From contig NC_068577.1 of assembly GCF_025698545.1 (NCBI RefSeq), positions 186,001 through 250,000 on the forward strand: a stretch of 64,000 bases of DNA, written 5' to 3'. Shown one piece after another: positions 33,180 to 48,694 of the stretch. A program made the position numbers and the translations under genes. The notes beneath the pieces were generated by a model. The model saw only the letters and a program-made list of their open reading frames with translations. It made no database searches and was not told where the DNA came from. Source of the stretch: Gossypium raimondii. Lineage: Eukaryota > Streptophyta > Magnoliopsida > Malvales > Malvaceae. How positions within the stretch are numbered: the stretch's first letter is position 1; the number at the start of each line of letters is the position of its first letter.

Positions 33180-34559
33180 TTATATGATCGTAGTCCCTCT
33201 TTAGAAATTCTCCTAACTCAAAGCTAATGGCTCTAAAGAAGGAGAAGTTGAAGGACATTGGGTTAATGAACTTAGCTTATTTTTATGGGTTTATAATGTA
33301 AACTAAGATATGTATGTATATGAGGGGGAAGTATAAGTTTAGGATCTAATTTACTTTGTTAAAGCTAAGGCAAAGTAGATAGGGCTTTTTTTTTTCCTCC
33401 ATGTTATTTTCCATGTTTTTGAAGAAATAGAAATATGATCTATATTATACTATTAAGAGTTTAATTAAATTGATATTATTGTCGATTGAGTTTTAATTCG
33501 AATGGTATGAACATTGTTACAATGCAGGAAGATGTGGGTTCAAGTGCGTTAAATCGTATTATCCTTCTATTTATGGGCTAAAGAGGAATTATATAAAATT
33601 TAAACTCAAGACATAATAATTCTTATTAATTCAACTTTGTTATTTCGTGACATTTAATTTTTATTTCAATTTTTTTAATAAATTTGTGACATACAAATTT
33701 CCACCCACGTGCATCATAAATTAGTTTACATGTTTACTTGATTTTCCTAAGTTTTATTTCTACGCTCGTTATTGAAATTTTCACAACTTTTAGGTAACCA
33801 ACTTTTGTTTAGTTGAATATTACTATTTTTTATTTTTATAAAAAGGTTTTGAGTTCGGGTTTTAAAAATAACAATAAATTAAGTCAAATTTGAGTTCAAT
33901 TTTCGGATATAAATGTAAGATTAATTTGAAAAAAAATTTAAACTTTTGTTTGATATCTAGATGATATGGATTCAAATAGGAGCGAAGGTAAAGGGAGAAA
34001 GCATTGAGCTCGACCCCCAAATTTTGATACGAGAAAATATATAATAAAATAAAATATATATTTAAAATAAATGATAAATCTCAAAACTACATGAAATGTT
34101 ATAAATAAACTTTAATTTTGTACAAATTTATATATGTTTTTTAAAATTTATATATATGGAATTTTTATTTGATTCAATTTTCACAAATTATTAATATTAT
34201 TATCCATATAATCATTTTATATTTACATATCACATATATAAATAATTAAATTGATCAATTTAAAAATAAACTAACGTGTTTATTTCTTTAAATACATATA
34301 ATTGAATTAAAATTTATGTATAAAAAATATCTCTTAAAATAATAAATAAAATAAAAAATGAGGATAATACAACCTAATAAAGTGAGAAATTGTCATGTCT
34401 AGATGACTAGAAAGTCATAATTTCGTAGTTGAGTTAGGTTTAGGGTTGACTGCTTCCTATAAATTTAAGATAAAATATATAATCCATCTATTCTACAAAG
34501 CAATGAGTATTTAAATATGGAAAACAGAAGTCCTCATTGAGCTGCTTCTTTTGTTTTAT

Positions 34560-34593
<34 letters not shown>

Positions 34594-36054
34594 TTAGTGA
34601 AATAAATGGATTGAAATGTTGATCTACATGTAGAAATATAAGACTGAATGTAAGAAGGTAATGATGATGAAGTTCCTAAGGTTTGAAAGGATAATATGAT
34701 TGGAATGTGATGTGGTTTGATGGGTAAGGTTCGATTATTCATTTAAGTTTAAAGATTCATCTGAAATATGGAAATGTTTGAATAAAAAATGGGCTTAATC
34801 AAGATATAAGGCTCGTTTTCTATTCGGTCCGAGCTTATGATAGAATTATTTAGTTCGGGTTCGGCCTAACTCGATCCTGAATATATTATGTTATAATTAT
34901 AATAGTTATATACGTTAAAATATAATAATAATATATTTTGTTATTTTGTTAATGCTCCTGTTTCATGGTATCTTTTAAGTTTCTGATACTTTATTTTAAT
35001 GCACATTTTCAATGTATTGTTTTAGCAATTTTTAGTGTATTCAACTTTTTTTTTATTTTGTCTCAATGCAAAAAATAATTAAAAAAAGTTAAATATAGGT
35101 GGGCAGGATCGAGCCTCGAGCTTTTAGTTTTCTATTTCGGTCGAGTTTATGTAGAAAATTAGGTCTATTTTTCGGTTTGAGCTTGAGAAAAAAAAATAAG
35201 CATAAATGTTATGCATGGGGTTAGTCTAATAAGTCTAATATGTAGTGGCACTTCTAGAATAAAGTTGTAAGCACTATTTTATTTATTTATATAATTACAC
35301 TAGTATGTGTGGTATTTGCTCTTGTGATGTGTGATTTTGTTAGAGGAGGAAGGTAGGTAGGCTTGAAAAAGAAATCAGTGTTATACCTACACCTTTTGAG
35401 CCAAACTTGCAGGTCAATGCCTTAAGCTAAAAAGGATGCCTTGCAAGCCCATAATCTCATTAGCCCAATACCTCGCAAGCTTGTTTCATCAGGATTACAC
35501 CCCTAACATGGATATAGTATCTTCCATCCATGCCTTACAGATACCTATTTCCTAACATGGTAATTCATACCTACAACAATAAAACATCAATAGATCAATT
35601 AAATATCAATAAATCTAGAACCAATACATAAACAACACATGGAAGCATATAAACATCAAACAAAGGATCAGGACACACTCTCGTCTTGAATTCTCTCTTT
35701 CTCCTCTAATACTTTGATCTATCTCTCTTCCTCTCCTTGCACCCCAATCCTGTCCCCTTACCATTATCTCCTTCCAACTCTTCATCCTTCGAGTGAACTA
35801 TTACAAACTACCACCACTTTCATCTTGAATCAACACCTTAATTAGATGAAGGCTTAAGCTCAAGAAAAGCAAGCATGCATGATACATAAGATGATTATAT
35901 ATCATCAATCAATTTTACATTAGTGTTCAGTGATAAACAACAAATTAAGGAATGGGAGAAACAATGATTTATATATATAATACCACTAAGTGAGAAGAAT
36001 AAGAATCAAGAGAACGACAGCACCACAGTAACAATACAATACATCAAATTTTTT
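33180..36054. other. Intergenic, with a SINE-like copy and an eroded repeat
   Basis: 33481-33590 is a plus-strand SINE-like copy ('aattcgaatggtatgaacat', 'gatgtgggttcaagtgcgtt', 'ctatttatgggct'). A (TA)n run lies at 34561-34583. The stretch 34800-35190 has 'ggtcgag/gagcttgag' motifs like worn hAT-type ends. 35360-35860 is a less AT-rich piece I do not recognise. No gene seen. Confidence 0.45.
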
Positions 36055-37104
36055 TCAGCAGCAAAGAGGGCAAACAATCAAACCATTCTCATTACACTTC
36101 ATGCATTCACTTGACATCCCATCATCACCAATGATCTTATGACTACCATTACAAACGAAACAAAGCACAAACCTAACACCACCACACCCGTCACAAGCTC
36201 CATTACAATTATCCAAAGGGATACCATTGAAAAGCACCTTAAGCTTCCCCTGTTCATGTAATGTAAGTACCTCATCCGCTCCACCAATGTATCTACCCTT
36301 TATGAAAAGCTTCGGTGGCATCACTTTCCCACCCAAAATCCTCCATAGTTCTTCTTTATATTCACAATGCATTGATATATCTCTTTCGTAGAATATCACT
36401 TTGAAACTTTCGAGTAAGAACCGAACACTATTGCAATCCTCGAAGGTCTTTCGTATACCTTTGAGTGTCGTCGTGTAAAGTATGACCGACCCATCGCCTC
36501 CGGCCGGACACTTCTCTTCGAAAGCTAATAAAGGGTCGCTTTCTTCTTCTTCTTCTTCTTCTTCTTCTTCTTCTTCTTCTTCTTCTTTTTCCTCGATTCT
36601 TGGTTTTTTCTCGACATGATGGATCTCTTCATTCATCTTCATATGTTCTTTCACAGCTTGTTCAAATGCAGCTAATAATTTAGGATCGAAAAGCGTACAC
36701 GAATTCAAATCCGGCCTCCGGAATGACGACACATCGATCTCCGATAACGGAACGGCGGTGGGTGAGCAATTCTGCCGACTACAATCCACATTCTCTGTCT
36801 CAATATTTGGCCTAATATTCTCTTTGTCGTCATCTTCTTCTTCCCCATCTTCGTCTTCGTCAGATTCAAGATCTTTCATTAGCTCTTCTACATCGATGAT
36901 TTCAGGCTGGTTTTCTTTAATCATTTCTTGCTCCTCAAATTCTTTGGTGAACAACTTGGGTTGTTCATTGGGATTCGGTGTTTTCGTATAAGAATCAATA
37001 AACCCATCAATGGCAAGCACTTGAAGAACACGATCTGGCTTTAGGTAACCAACTGGTTTGATTGATTTCAGCTTCTTCAAGAATTTTCCTTTCACACTCT
37101 TCAT
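36055..37104 (-). CDS. Glutaredoxin-domain protein with C-terminal CxxC zinc module
   Basis: Single exon, 349 residues, true ATG. The start is basic (KSVKGKFLKKLKSIKPVGYL). A long acidic linker follows, with a pure Glu run of about 16 encoded by a (TTC)n microsatellite at 36541-36590. The glutaredoxin fold starts at SVILYTTTLKGIRKTFEDC and continues through RDISMHCEYKEEL and MPPKLFIKGRYIGGADEV (the cis-Pro and GG motifs). The usual CPYC/CCMC active site is replaced by TLKGIRKTFEDC, so a normal dithiol redox role is doubtful. The end has four CxxC pairs (CDGCG, CFVC, CMKC, CPLCC), likely binding zinc. This is the plant subfamily of Arabidopsis At5g39865 and At3g57070 types; function poorly known. 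Confidence 0.9.
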   Translation of the reverse strand: MKSVKGKFLKKLKSIKPVGYLKPDRVLQVLAIDGFIDSYTKTPNPNEQPKLFTKEFEEQEMIKENQPEIIDVEELMKDLESDEDEDGEEEDDDKENIRPNIETENVDCSRQNCSPTAVPLSEIDVSSFRRPDLNSCTLFDPKLLAAFEQAVKEHMKMNEEIHHVEKKPRIEEKEEEEEEEEEEEEEEESDPLLAFEEKCPAGGDGSVILYTTTLKGIRKTFEDCNSVRFLLESFKVIFYERDISMHCEYKEELWRILGGKVMPPKLFIKGRYIGGADEVLTLHEQGKLKVLFNGIPLDNCNGACDGCGGVRFVLCFVCNGSHKIIGDDGMSSECMKCNENGLIVCPLCC

Positions 37105-38235
37105 TTTCCTTTTTTTTTTTCTCCCAATCCAGGAAACGAATCCCAGAACTTAAATTTGATCCAATTTGGACACCCAAAACAAGAAAATTGAAAATAAAAT
37201 CAATGATTGAACCAAAGATTTGAGCTTTAGTTTTTGTTTGATGTACAGAAAGTAGGGGAAATGGGGGGCCGAGTTTTCAACGGCTAGAAAGCTGAATATA
37301 TTTTAAATTTTTCAGAAAAAAGGGAAATTGGAATCCGATGTAGACAAATTACTTTTGGATACGCGAATTGAGCAATAAATTAATGACACGTGGAGATTTT
37401 ATTTCAAAGACACATGGAATAGAGATAGGTGAGTTTAAATGAAATAGTGGTTCTGTAGAATAGAAAAGAGAGTGTATAACGGTCATAATGTGCTGTATAG
37501 GGGGTTTTCTTATTAGCTTTCTGTTTTTATTTTTTTTATTTTAAATAATATTTTTTAACTCACAAATTAATATTTAAATTATATTTTTTATCTTAATATT
37601 TAAATTTTGGTACCTAAATCGTGCATTTCCTGAACATTTTTTTAGTGACGAGCAATACCTAAACTACTATTTTTCTCATATTAGTACTTTAATTAATTCA
37701 ATCGTTAGTGAAACCGTTAAAGTCTATTTAAAAAAAATAACCAATTAAAAATTGACATGTGACAAAAAATATAAAAAGCATTATTTTCTTACATATTTTT
37801 TCAGAACCGAAATGATAGTCGAATCGGTCGGACCAATTTCCGGTGTAGAATTAAAATATTATTGTGCATTTGTTTTTGGCACTTTGCCAAGAAACATACA
37901 GCAACTTGGGATTTGTAATTTTGTGGATCATTGGATTATGTATTTTTTAACAGAAAAATGAAAAAAAATCTAAAAAACAAATATAATAAATAAAAGAGAA
38001 CCAAATTCCTTTGTGTAGAAGCATACAACATGAAGGAACCTCATTCTGATTGCAGGAAAAAAGGTTGAAGAAAATGGAAAAACCACCACCTGCTCCTTAC
38101 AATGAGCATTGCTTTGGTACTTTTTACTATACAAATGTCAGTCCTATTAACAAGTGTCACGATCCGTGAGTAAGGCTATACGTGACTGGAGCTAAGTCTC
38201 GGCTCATAACACGAGAACATGAAGAGATGCATATG
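37105..38235. other. Intergenic between GRX promoter and CPK 3' end
   Basis: The first 300 bp are the presumed GRX promoter and leader. 37540-37740 resembles worn dispersed repeats ('ggtacctaaatcgtgca'). No gene seen. Confidence 0.4.
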
Positions 38236-41537
<3,302 letters not shown>

Positions 41538-43954
41538 CTACTCTCTTTACACTTAAATTCCTTCCTCAATAATAATACCACTAATTTTCACATCTAAATC
41601 CCTAAACCAATTGATGGGCTAATAATCAAACACATAAAGATCTGATCTTTATATCACAAAATAAAAAAGTTGAAACAACTATACCTTACAAAATTAAGCT
41701 AAAATTTAACATGATTGAAGAGCCAAGTTCCAAAACAACCTAATTCGTTAAAAAGAACAAAAAAAGGGTCAGCAAAACTATAAATTACAAACTAATAACC
41801 CATCATTTCTGCTACAGCAATATATATATATATATATGTATACACACACACACACACATACAACTTTTGATATAAAAGAATTGAACAATTCAACTTGAAA
41901 TGCTTCAAAAAAGAACAAAACAAAAAAAGAGAGAGTAAAGTTGAAGAAAACAAATGGGATAATACGGGTTTTACCAGGTCATAGGGTTTGGTGGGTGGGT
42001 GTCTTATCTTTTTAAAAGAAAGGCATCAACTTTGATAATATCAAATATGAACTTTATATATATATAAATTGGTATTAAAGAAATAGGAAGAGGCAGATAC
42101 GTGGTTTTGGACATTAATAAAGAAAAAACGCGTTTAAAAGGGGTTCGCTGGAAATGGCCGGATTTTGGGTTTAATCTGAGGAAAGGACCACTTCGCAGCC
42201 GGCGGCCAGCAGCCATTAATTTGCCTTTCAAGGAAAAGATCAAAGAAGAAGGTTTGGTCTTTACTCTTTCTGTTTTTTCAACAGTTTGGACAATGGCTTC
42301 GTGTTCTGAACCAGACAATGGTATGGCATTGCTGACCCCTATGGACCATGCAATATAGAATATACTCTCCCTTTTTTTTTGATAAAAAAAAATTATATAT
42401 ACTTGATTTGGTGGCATATAAACAGCAATGAAAAGTTTGTACTAACTGATATCATTATTTTTTTTTTAATCTTTACATTATATATTACAATACATTTAAT
42501 TCTTATGTATTATAAATTATATAATATAAAATATTACAAATATAAAAATAAATCAAGTCGAGCTCGGTTGTTCTTTTAAATGGACCTAATTTTTTATCCA
42601 ACTCATTTTCAATTTTAATATGTTTAATATTATATCGTAAAATATGCAATTAAAACTAGGATAACGTATAGTAGCAAATGATAACACTATCCTATATATA
42701 TTGTATAATTTTAATATGATTTTTAATACATATATACTATAATATTAAAAATTTAAGTCGATTAAATCTTAACTCGATTGGCATAAATATTATTATTTAT
42801 GTAGGAAGACATGAATTCAAGTGTGCTGAAATGTTGTTGCAGCAAATCCACAAAACAACAATAATAATTACAATTTCATTTTTCTTAAGAAAAGAATATA
42901 TTATTTCCAAATATAATATTGATGTGATGCTTTTTTCTTTTTTGCTTTCTTTTATTATTAAGCTGGATTTGCCCACATGGTGGACTCTTTATCTTCCATA
43001 TCTACTTCACACAAAACCAAATCCCTCTCACCCCTTCATATCTCCTCCCCACCACCGCCACCACCACCACCACCGTGCCGCCACATTACACACAATTGAA
43101 AAAAAAAAAAACTTGTACATTTAGAGGGTATCAGCAACTAACCAGGGTGAATCATTGAATTTCAGCATGTGGGAATGGAAAATATTATATATATTTTGGT
43201 AATCATTTTCCATATCTTCCCATGTTTAGCTGCATGATCCCAACTTTAAAAAGAAAAACCTAAAATCCTATTGTAGAGAGCAATGCATCACACCATATTC
43301 AAAGAGTTTTAAACTATGCTGCTTCACCTGCATTTTATCAGCAACCCAGTAATTAGTTTAAGAAAAACACTGATATATATATATATATATATTTACTTGG
43401 ACAGCAAGCAATATATATATGAAATTCTGCATTGAATTTGTTGAGGCCATATAAAAAAGAAAATCTGTACAGGCAAGAAACATCCACCAACCCTGTTGTT
43501 GACATTTAAAATGATAGGGTAGGCAGACACATTAAATGTATATTAAATAATATGACATGCTTTACCAGGTTGGTTGTTCTTACCTGGATTTAGCTGCAAG
43601 TGTTTCTCATTATTGAAGGAAACTATATATATGTAGTAAAAATCTAAGGCCTCTTCTTATTGTAACACTGTTAAAATTCTTTTACCAAATTCAGGTTCAT
43701 TAAATCGTCATTGCTACGTATTTATTTATTTCAAACTGTTAAACCAGTAAAATTAACAGAAGAAGTTTGATGAGGTTAAACAATGGGCAGAATTTTAAAA
43801 TCTGAAAAAGTAAAAGGACTAAATTTTAAATCTACAAAGAGTAGAGGGGCTTGTAGTATATAATTTAACCAAAAGATAAATAAAAAGGAGAATTATACCT
43901 TCCAATTCTTTGAAGGTTTTTGTTTATGATATGGGGAAATGATGGTTGTGATTT
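41538..43954. other. CPK promoter region and intergenic DNA
   Basis: A (TA)n(CA)n microsatellite lies at 41818-41862. 42100-42360 is less AT-rich, with a short frame on each strand and no recognisable domain. A SINE-like scrap is at 42755-42832 ('cgattggcataaatatt', 'gaagacatgaattcaagtgt'). A (TA)n run is at 43373-43391. No gene seen. Confidence 0.45.
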
Positions 43955-46900
43955 TTATATTTGGCATGTGCTAAAATGAGAATCTTGACCAATTGCCACA
44001 AGCATTCTGCATGCAACTTCAAGCAACTTGCCTGTCGAAAAACATTTAGGGAATAAAAAAAAAAATTAGTCATTACACAATCACGTTTTGTTTTTTAATT
44101 GAAAGTACAGAAGATCAACTGATACCTACATATTAACTTCATGAAAATAACACCCCATCTTAAATAAATTAATGATTGATTGGACAGAAAATATAAGATC
44201 CTGTAAGCAAATTATATTACTTAAGCATTCACAAATCACTAATATCATATTAACCTTTGACATTCTCAAACTTAACTACCACGTTGGGTCTTTATGGGGG
44301 AGGGGGCGTAGAAATAATTATAAATTATCGGGGTTAAAGTGCAATTTTACCATTATACTAACATGGCAAATCTACCCTTTTTTGGGGGGCCTAGGCCACT
44401 GCTTGCCCCCTTTGCCTTCCTCCCTGCTAGGGTCTCGACTAAATGCAATTTAGACAAGGAAACTCCAAACATATCAATGCGGTCCCTTTGAAACAAAGTT
44501 GTTGTAATAAGAAGAAATACAAGAATAAAGAAATGAGTTTATTTAGGAGAGAATGGGGTATGAAGATTCTTCTAAAGTCTTAAAAAAATGGGAAAATTTG
44601 TCTTGTTATGGTTGAACTTTCATGGTCTTTTGTTACCTTGACAAAGTTTTATAAGCTACTTAATTCCAAAACAACCCCTTAAAAAAGCAATTATTTCCCA
44701 TAATAGAGACCTTTTACCCACACTCTTTACTGTATCATAAAATATCCATGTCTAACATAGATATAGAATATAGGGATTGGATTTACAAAGGCAAATCTAA
44801 AAAAAAATGTTGTATGGGTAGCCATTAAAGTTTATGAAAAAGATAGGGGAAAAGGTGATGAGTCATGTCATTCAAATAATAAACTTGAAGAGGAGGTTTA
44901 CGAAACACTCATTCCTCACAACCACCCGGGTGATATATGTTAAAATTCCAAATCACAGCTCTCCAGAGAGGTTAAGAATATTATTGGGATAACCAGAACT
45001 TAGTAGCTTTTCTCAATTTGATCCCTGAACTTAAACACATGGCACTATGAGATTGTTTTATGTCATCACAAAAAATTCAGAGTTTTTTAAGTGATATCAT
45101 CGTACCTTAGCGGAAAAAGCTGCCAAGTAGTAGGACTAATGTGGGTAAAAAAGTTGGAAGACCAAGGTGAGAAGAATTGTGAAATTCAGGGACTAAAATG
45201 TTACATGTCAACTGAACTCATTAAGACATTAGTAAGCAACTAAACTCATTGGCAAATTGTTGATTAAGCTAAAGTAGGTGAGATTAGTCAAGAACAATGG
45301 AATTAGAAAAAGACAAACTCCACTACTAAATGACAATCTATTCATGATTTAGATGATTTATCTAGTTTCTTACCTGCCACAAAACTAAGGGCCCTTTGGA
45401 TGAGCATTTAACTCCAGTTTAGTGCGTTTTTAACTTTTTTATTGTCTCACACTAGAGTATCTAATATCACCGCCACCACTATTTTTACACTAACTGCATA
45501 TAAAGATACTGCCCATTCAAAAGGGAATGTCCTAATCCTTTGTTCCAAGGCATTGCTTAACTTTAGCTTTTACATATTTTTTTAAATTTATTTTTCAAGT
45601 ATAAGCTATCTTTTTTGTGTGGATGTGAATATAAAACTTAAAGTATAAAAGAAATTTATGATTAATTGCCAAAAGAAAGAAAATGGAAGAAAAATAATCA
45701 CACACCAACCCTATATTCCTAAAATTATTATCATTATTATATAAAAATATACCCTTTGACCTATGCTGACCCACCGACACTCCCTAACCCGCCAAAAAAT
45801 TCCCGGCGACCACCCTACCATTTTCTTGCCGCTACCCACGAATTATAAAATAACAATAAAATAAAATAATAAAGGGTAATAATTTTAGTTACCTCTTCTG
45901 GGTTTCGCTGTAGCAACTTTGATAGTCTTCTTTTCTTCTTTAGTTTTCTCTTCAGGCGGGAAAAGTACACCGTCGATACCCTGCACCGAGATCCTTCCGT
46001 CGGTATAAATGTCCGGGTCGAACAGATAAGCGGATCCATCGGCGTGCCCGAATTTAACAGACCCATCAGCTTCTTGAGCTGATACTTTGTGTGGTAACCT
46101 CAATGTATCGTACGATACTTTCCCGAATCTTCTCACCGTATTGTACATACTTTCTTCGGTTTGGTACTCCGGGATTATGTGATAATAAATGATTTGTTCC
46201 GGTGCGCCGGGTTCGCTTAATTGATCAGTGGTTAACTTAGCCATGGCTTCATCGTTGGGTGCTAATACAGTTAAAACGTAACCCTCGGAAACTAATCGAC
46301 CCATTTCAGTGGCTAATGATGTTAAATTCACTAATATATCAGCCATTTCATTGTACCCACCGTATTGAATTAGTGTTTGAATGAAATCTTTGACTTGCCT
46401 CATTCCGTTGAAATGATGGTGAGGTCCACCGGGTCCTGGAGCTGGTGCCGGGGCTAGTGATGGACCTGGAGCCATTGCGTCGTAAATCGGAAGAACGGGT
46501 GGTGAACCGGGTTTCACTGGCGGGGCGGGTTTCTTCAAACGGTGGGTTCTTGGATCAACTTCGGGTGCACCTTCTGGTTTCACGGCGGAGATTGAACGGA
46601 GATTTCTCCGACTGTTGAAATCTTGTTGTACTGATTGAGGGATTAGTAACTGTTCGATGCCATGGATAACCCCATCTGGACGGTTCACAGCATTTGGGTT
46701 AATAACCTTAGCGCTACCAATGAATTTAACCCCCATTGAATCTTCACTCGAGAGCTCAACATTGTGATTTGATAACGTACGGTGAAGGATCGATCCCGAT
46801 GTTGAATTAGGCCATGAATGTGGCTCAATCCTAGTCGGCACAATGTGATAAAGCAATAGAGTTTGTAAGGATTTAAGATTACCAGGTTCCAACAAAAACC

Positions 46901-47189
46901 GCTTGAATTCAGGGTCTAGATTCCGTTCAAGAGCTTCATTTTTAGGAGCAAAAATGGTAATATTATGCTTTCCCACAGATTCTTCTAAGCTTTGTAACAA
47001 CAAAGCTTTCTCCACTAATTCAGCAAGCTCCGTATAATGCGAGTCTAACAAGGCCACAAGCACCGAGTTAGAACTGATTTGACCCAAGTTTTTAGCCACG
47101 AATGGGGTTTCTTGTAACGCCATTGAAACCCCAAAGCCAGAGAGCAAGAGAAGGAACTTGAAGAACAACGAAAAACCCATAATCGCCAT
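43955..47189 (-). CDS. FLA17: Fasciclin-like arabinogalactan protein, FLA17 type
   Basis: Two exons: 47189-45893 and 44031-43955, joined over an 1861-bp intron (donor AGAAGAG|GTAACT, acceptor TTCGACAG|GCAAG); 457 residues. A signal peptide covers about residues 1-24 (LFFKFLLLLSGFGVSMA). The first fasciclin domain has VLVALLDSHYTELAELV and NITIFAPKNEALE. A Pro-rich AGP region follows (SLAPAPAPGPGG). The second fasciclin domain has YNEMADILVNLTSLATEMG, YVLTVLAPNDEAMAKL and YYHIIPEY. The second exon encodes only KLLEVACRMLVAIGQDSHFSTCQI, matching the family's conserved end, so the open frame of exon 1 alone (434 residues) is not the whole protein. These are secreted, O-glycosylated cell-wall proteins without a clear GPI signal (FLA15-18 group). 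FLA16 or FLA18 is possible. Confidence 0.93.
45389..45532. mobile_element. Tourist/Harbinger-like MITE in the FLA intron
   Basis: 144 bp, flanked by TAA on both sides (45386-45388 and 45533-45535). The ends are GGGCCCTTTGGATGAGC and, reverse-complemented, GGACATTCCCTTTTGAATGG. Its interior matches, in opposite orientation, the MITE in the LBD intron (31411-31559). Confidence 0.65.
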
Positions 47190-48490
47190 TGAACAAGCTT
47201 AACAATTTCGTCGTGAGAAAATGGGATTATAATAAAACCAATGAAACACACAGAGGAGAAAGAGAAGCAGGGGAAGGTTTTAATTTGCTTCAAAGATTTA
47301 GCTTCGTTGTCCGTTTACCTTTAGCTTTAATTTGTTGTTCATGTTTCTCTTTCTATCTCTCTAAGTTTCTCACCTTTTAGTTTCGCTGTCACTGTCAAGT
47401 TGCCACATTGCTGACGGTTATGTGGTCTTTTGGTTTGTACCCAAGAAGATGAAGTGGTAATTAATAAATGGTGAGGAAGAAAAGAAAAAAGGGGTTAATT
47501 TTATAACACCTCCTCATATTATAGTTTGTTTAATTTGGTCCTTGAATTGTGAAACTGATTAAGTCTTTTAAAGTTTCAATATCAGTAATGTCGCAAGCCA
47601 ATTGGTTGAATCGAGAATCAACTGTGTCGTATATAATAAAAAACAGAATAAATTTTGTGAACCGATAAAAAACGAAAAAAGAAATAGCAGCTTAACCAAT
47701 TCAATCGGGTATAAATTTTTCTAATATTTTTTATTCTTAAATCATTTTTAAACCAATTGAATCGGGAATCAATGGATCACTAACTTGGTTTTTACAATAT
47801 TTTTCGATATTGTATCAATCAAGTCATTCTATTAGCCTACTTGTCTATTTAGGTATTAAATTTTATCTCAAATTTGATTTAGACATATTTAAAACACGTG
47901 GGTCAATTTTACTAAAATGCTGATGAAAAAAATAGTATTATCGAAATTCAAAAGTTTTTTTTTTACACATTAGATCCAAGCTATCCACGTAATAAGTGCA
48001 TGTATTTAAAATTTAATTTACGTGTTTTAAATACGTTTAATATCATATTAAAGCAGTGATTAACGTCTAAACTAATGAATAGATTGATGTAAGTACTTGA
48101 TTGATATGAGTACTTCAAGGATTAAATTAAAATGTTTTAAAGATCAAGGAGTAATTTAAATTTTCAATCATAGTTTGAGGGCAGATGGTGCAATTAATCC
48201 AAAGATAAGTAAGTGAAATCGAGGGTTAAAATAGCGTCGGTTGCGGTTAAAGATGAAAAGGAAACACGTGGACTTGGGAGAGAATAAAAAATTGTTTTCA
48301 AAGATTGCCGGCTTGTCTTGTCGATTATTGGTTGATGGTTTAAATACTCATTTAGCCCCTGAATTTGTCACTTTCTTCCAATGTTAACGAGAAACCAAAA
48401 CCCCACATGGAATGAAAATTTAGGTACCAGCTAGGGAGAAAATGAAAACTTCAGGGGTTAAACGAGTATTTAAGCCTTTATTAATTTAGA
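47190..48490. other. FLA promoter region and intergenic DNA
   Basis: The first 300 bp are probable leader and promoter; no clear TATA box. 47585-47800 has 'ccaattggttgaatcga/ccaattgaatcggga' motifs in both orientations, perhaps a worn member of the CATGGTT family. No gene seen. Confidence 0.4.
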
Positions 48491-48694
48491 GTTAATATAT
48501 TGTTTGATATTTGAGTTTAGCTTCAATATTCAATTTGGTACTTGATCTTTTTCTTTTTGTCCTAATTAAGTACTTATGTTTTTTTTATTAGAGGACACGT
48601 GCCAAATATTCATTCACCCACATAATACCATTTGAATTGAGTACCGATTTGAACATTTGAAGCCAAGTTGAAGTACCAAATTATATATTAACCC
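48491..48694. mobile_element. MITE-like repeat, second copy of the 32991 family
   Basis: The left end is GTTAATATATTGTTTGATAT. The right end, reverse-complemented, is GGGTTAATATATAATTTGGT. The middle ('cctaattaagtactta', 'agaggacacgtgcc') is only loosely like the first copy. Confidence 0.55.

Noticed and set aside
42101-42358. Short frame of 85 codons upstream of the CPK gene
   Set aside because: No family features; it sits where the CPK promoter or leader is expected.
44290-44450. Possible further copy of the 60490 MITE
   Set aside because: It has 'gggggcgtagaaa' and G/C-run ends, but neither the second terminus nor a target duplication could be placed.
45815-46066. Small frame overlapping the end of FLA exon 1
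   Set aside because: Out of frame with the clear fasciclin coding sequence; a shadow.
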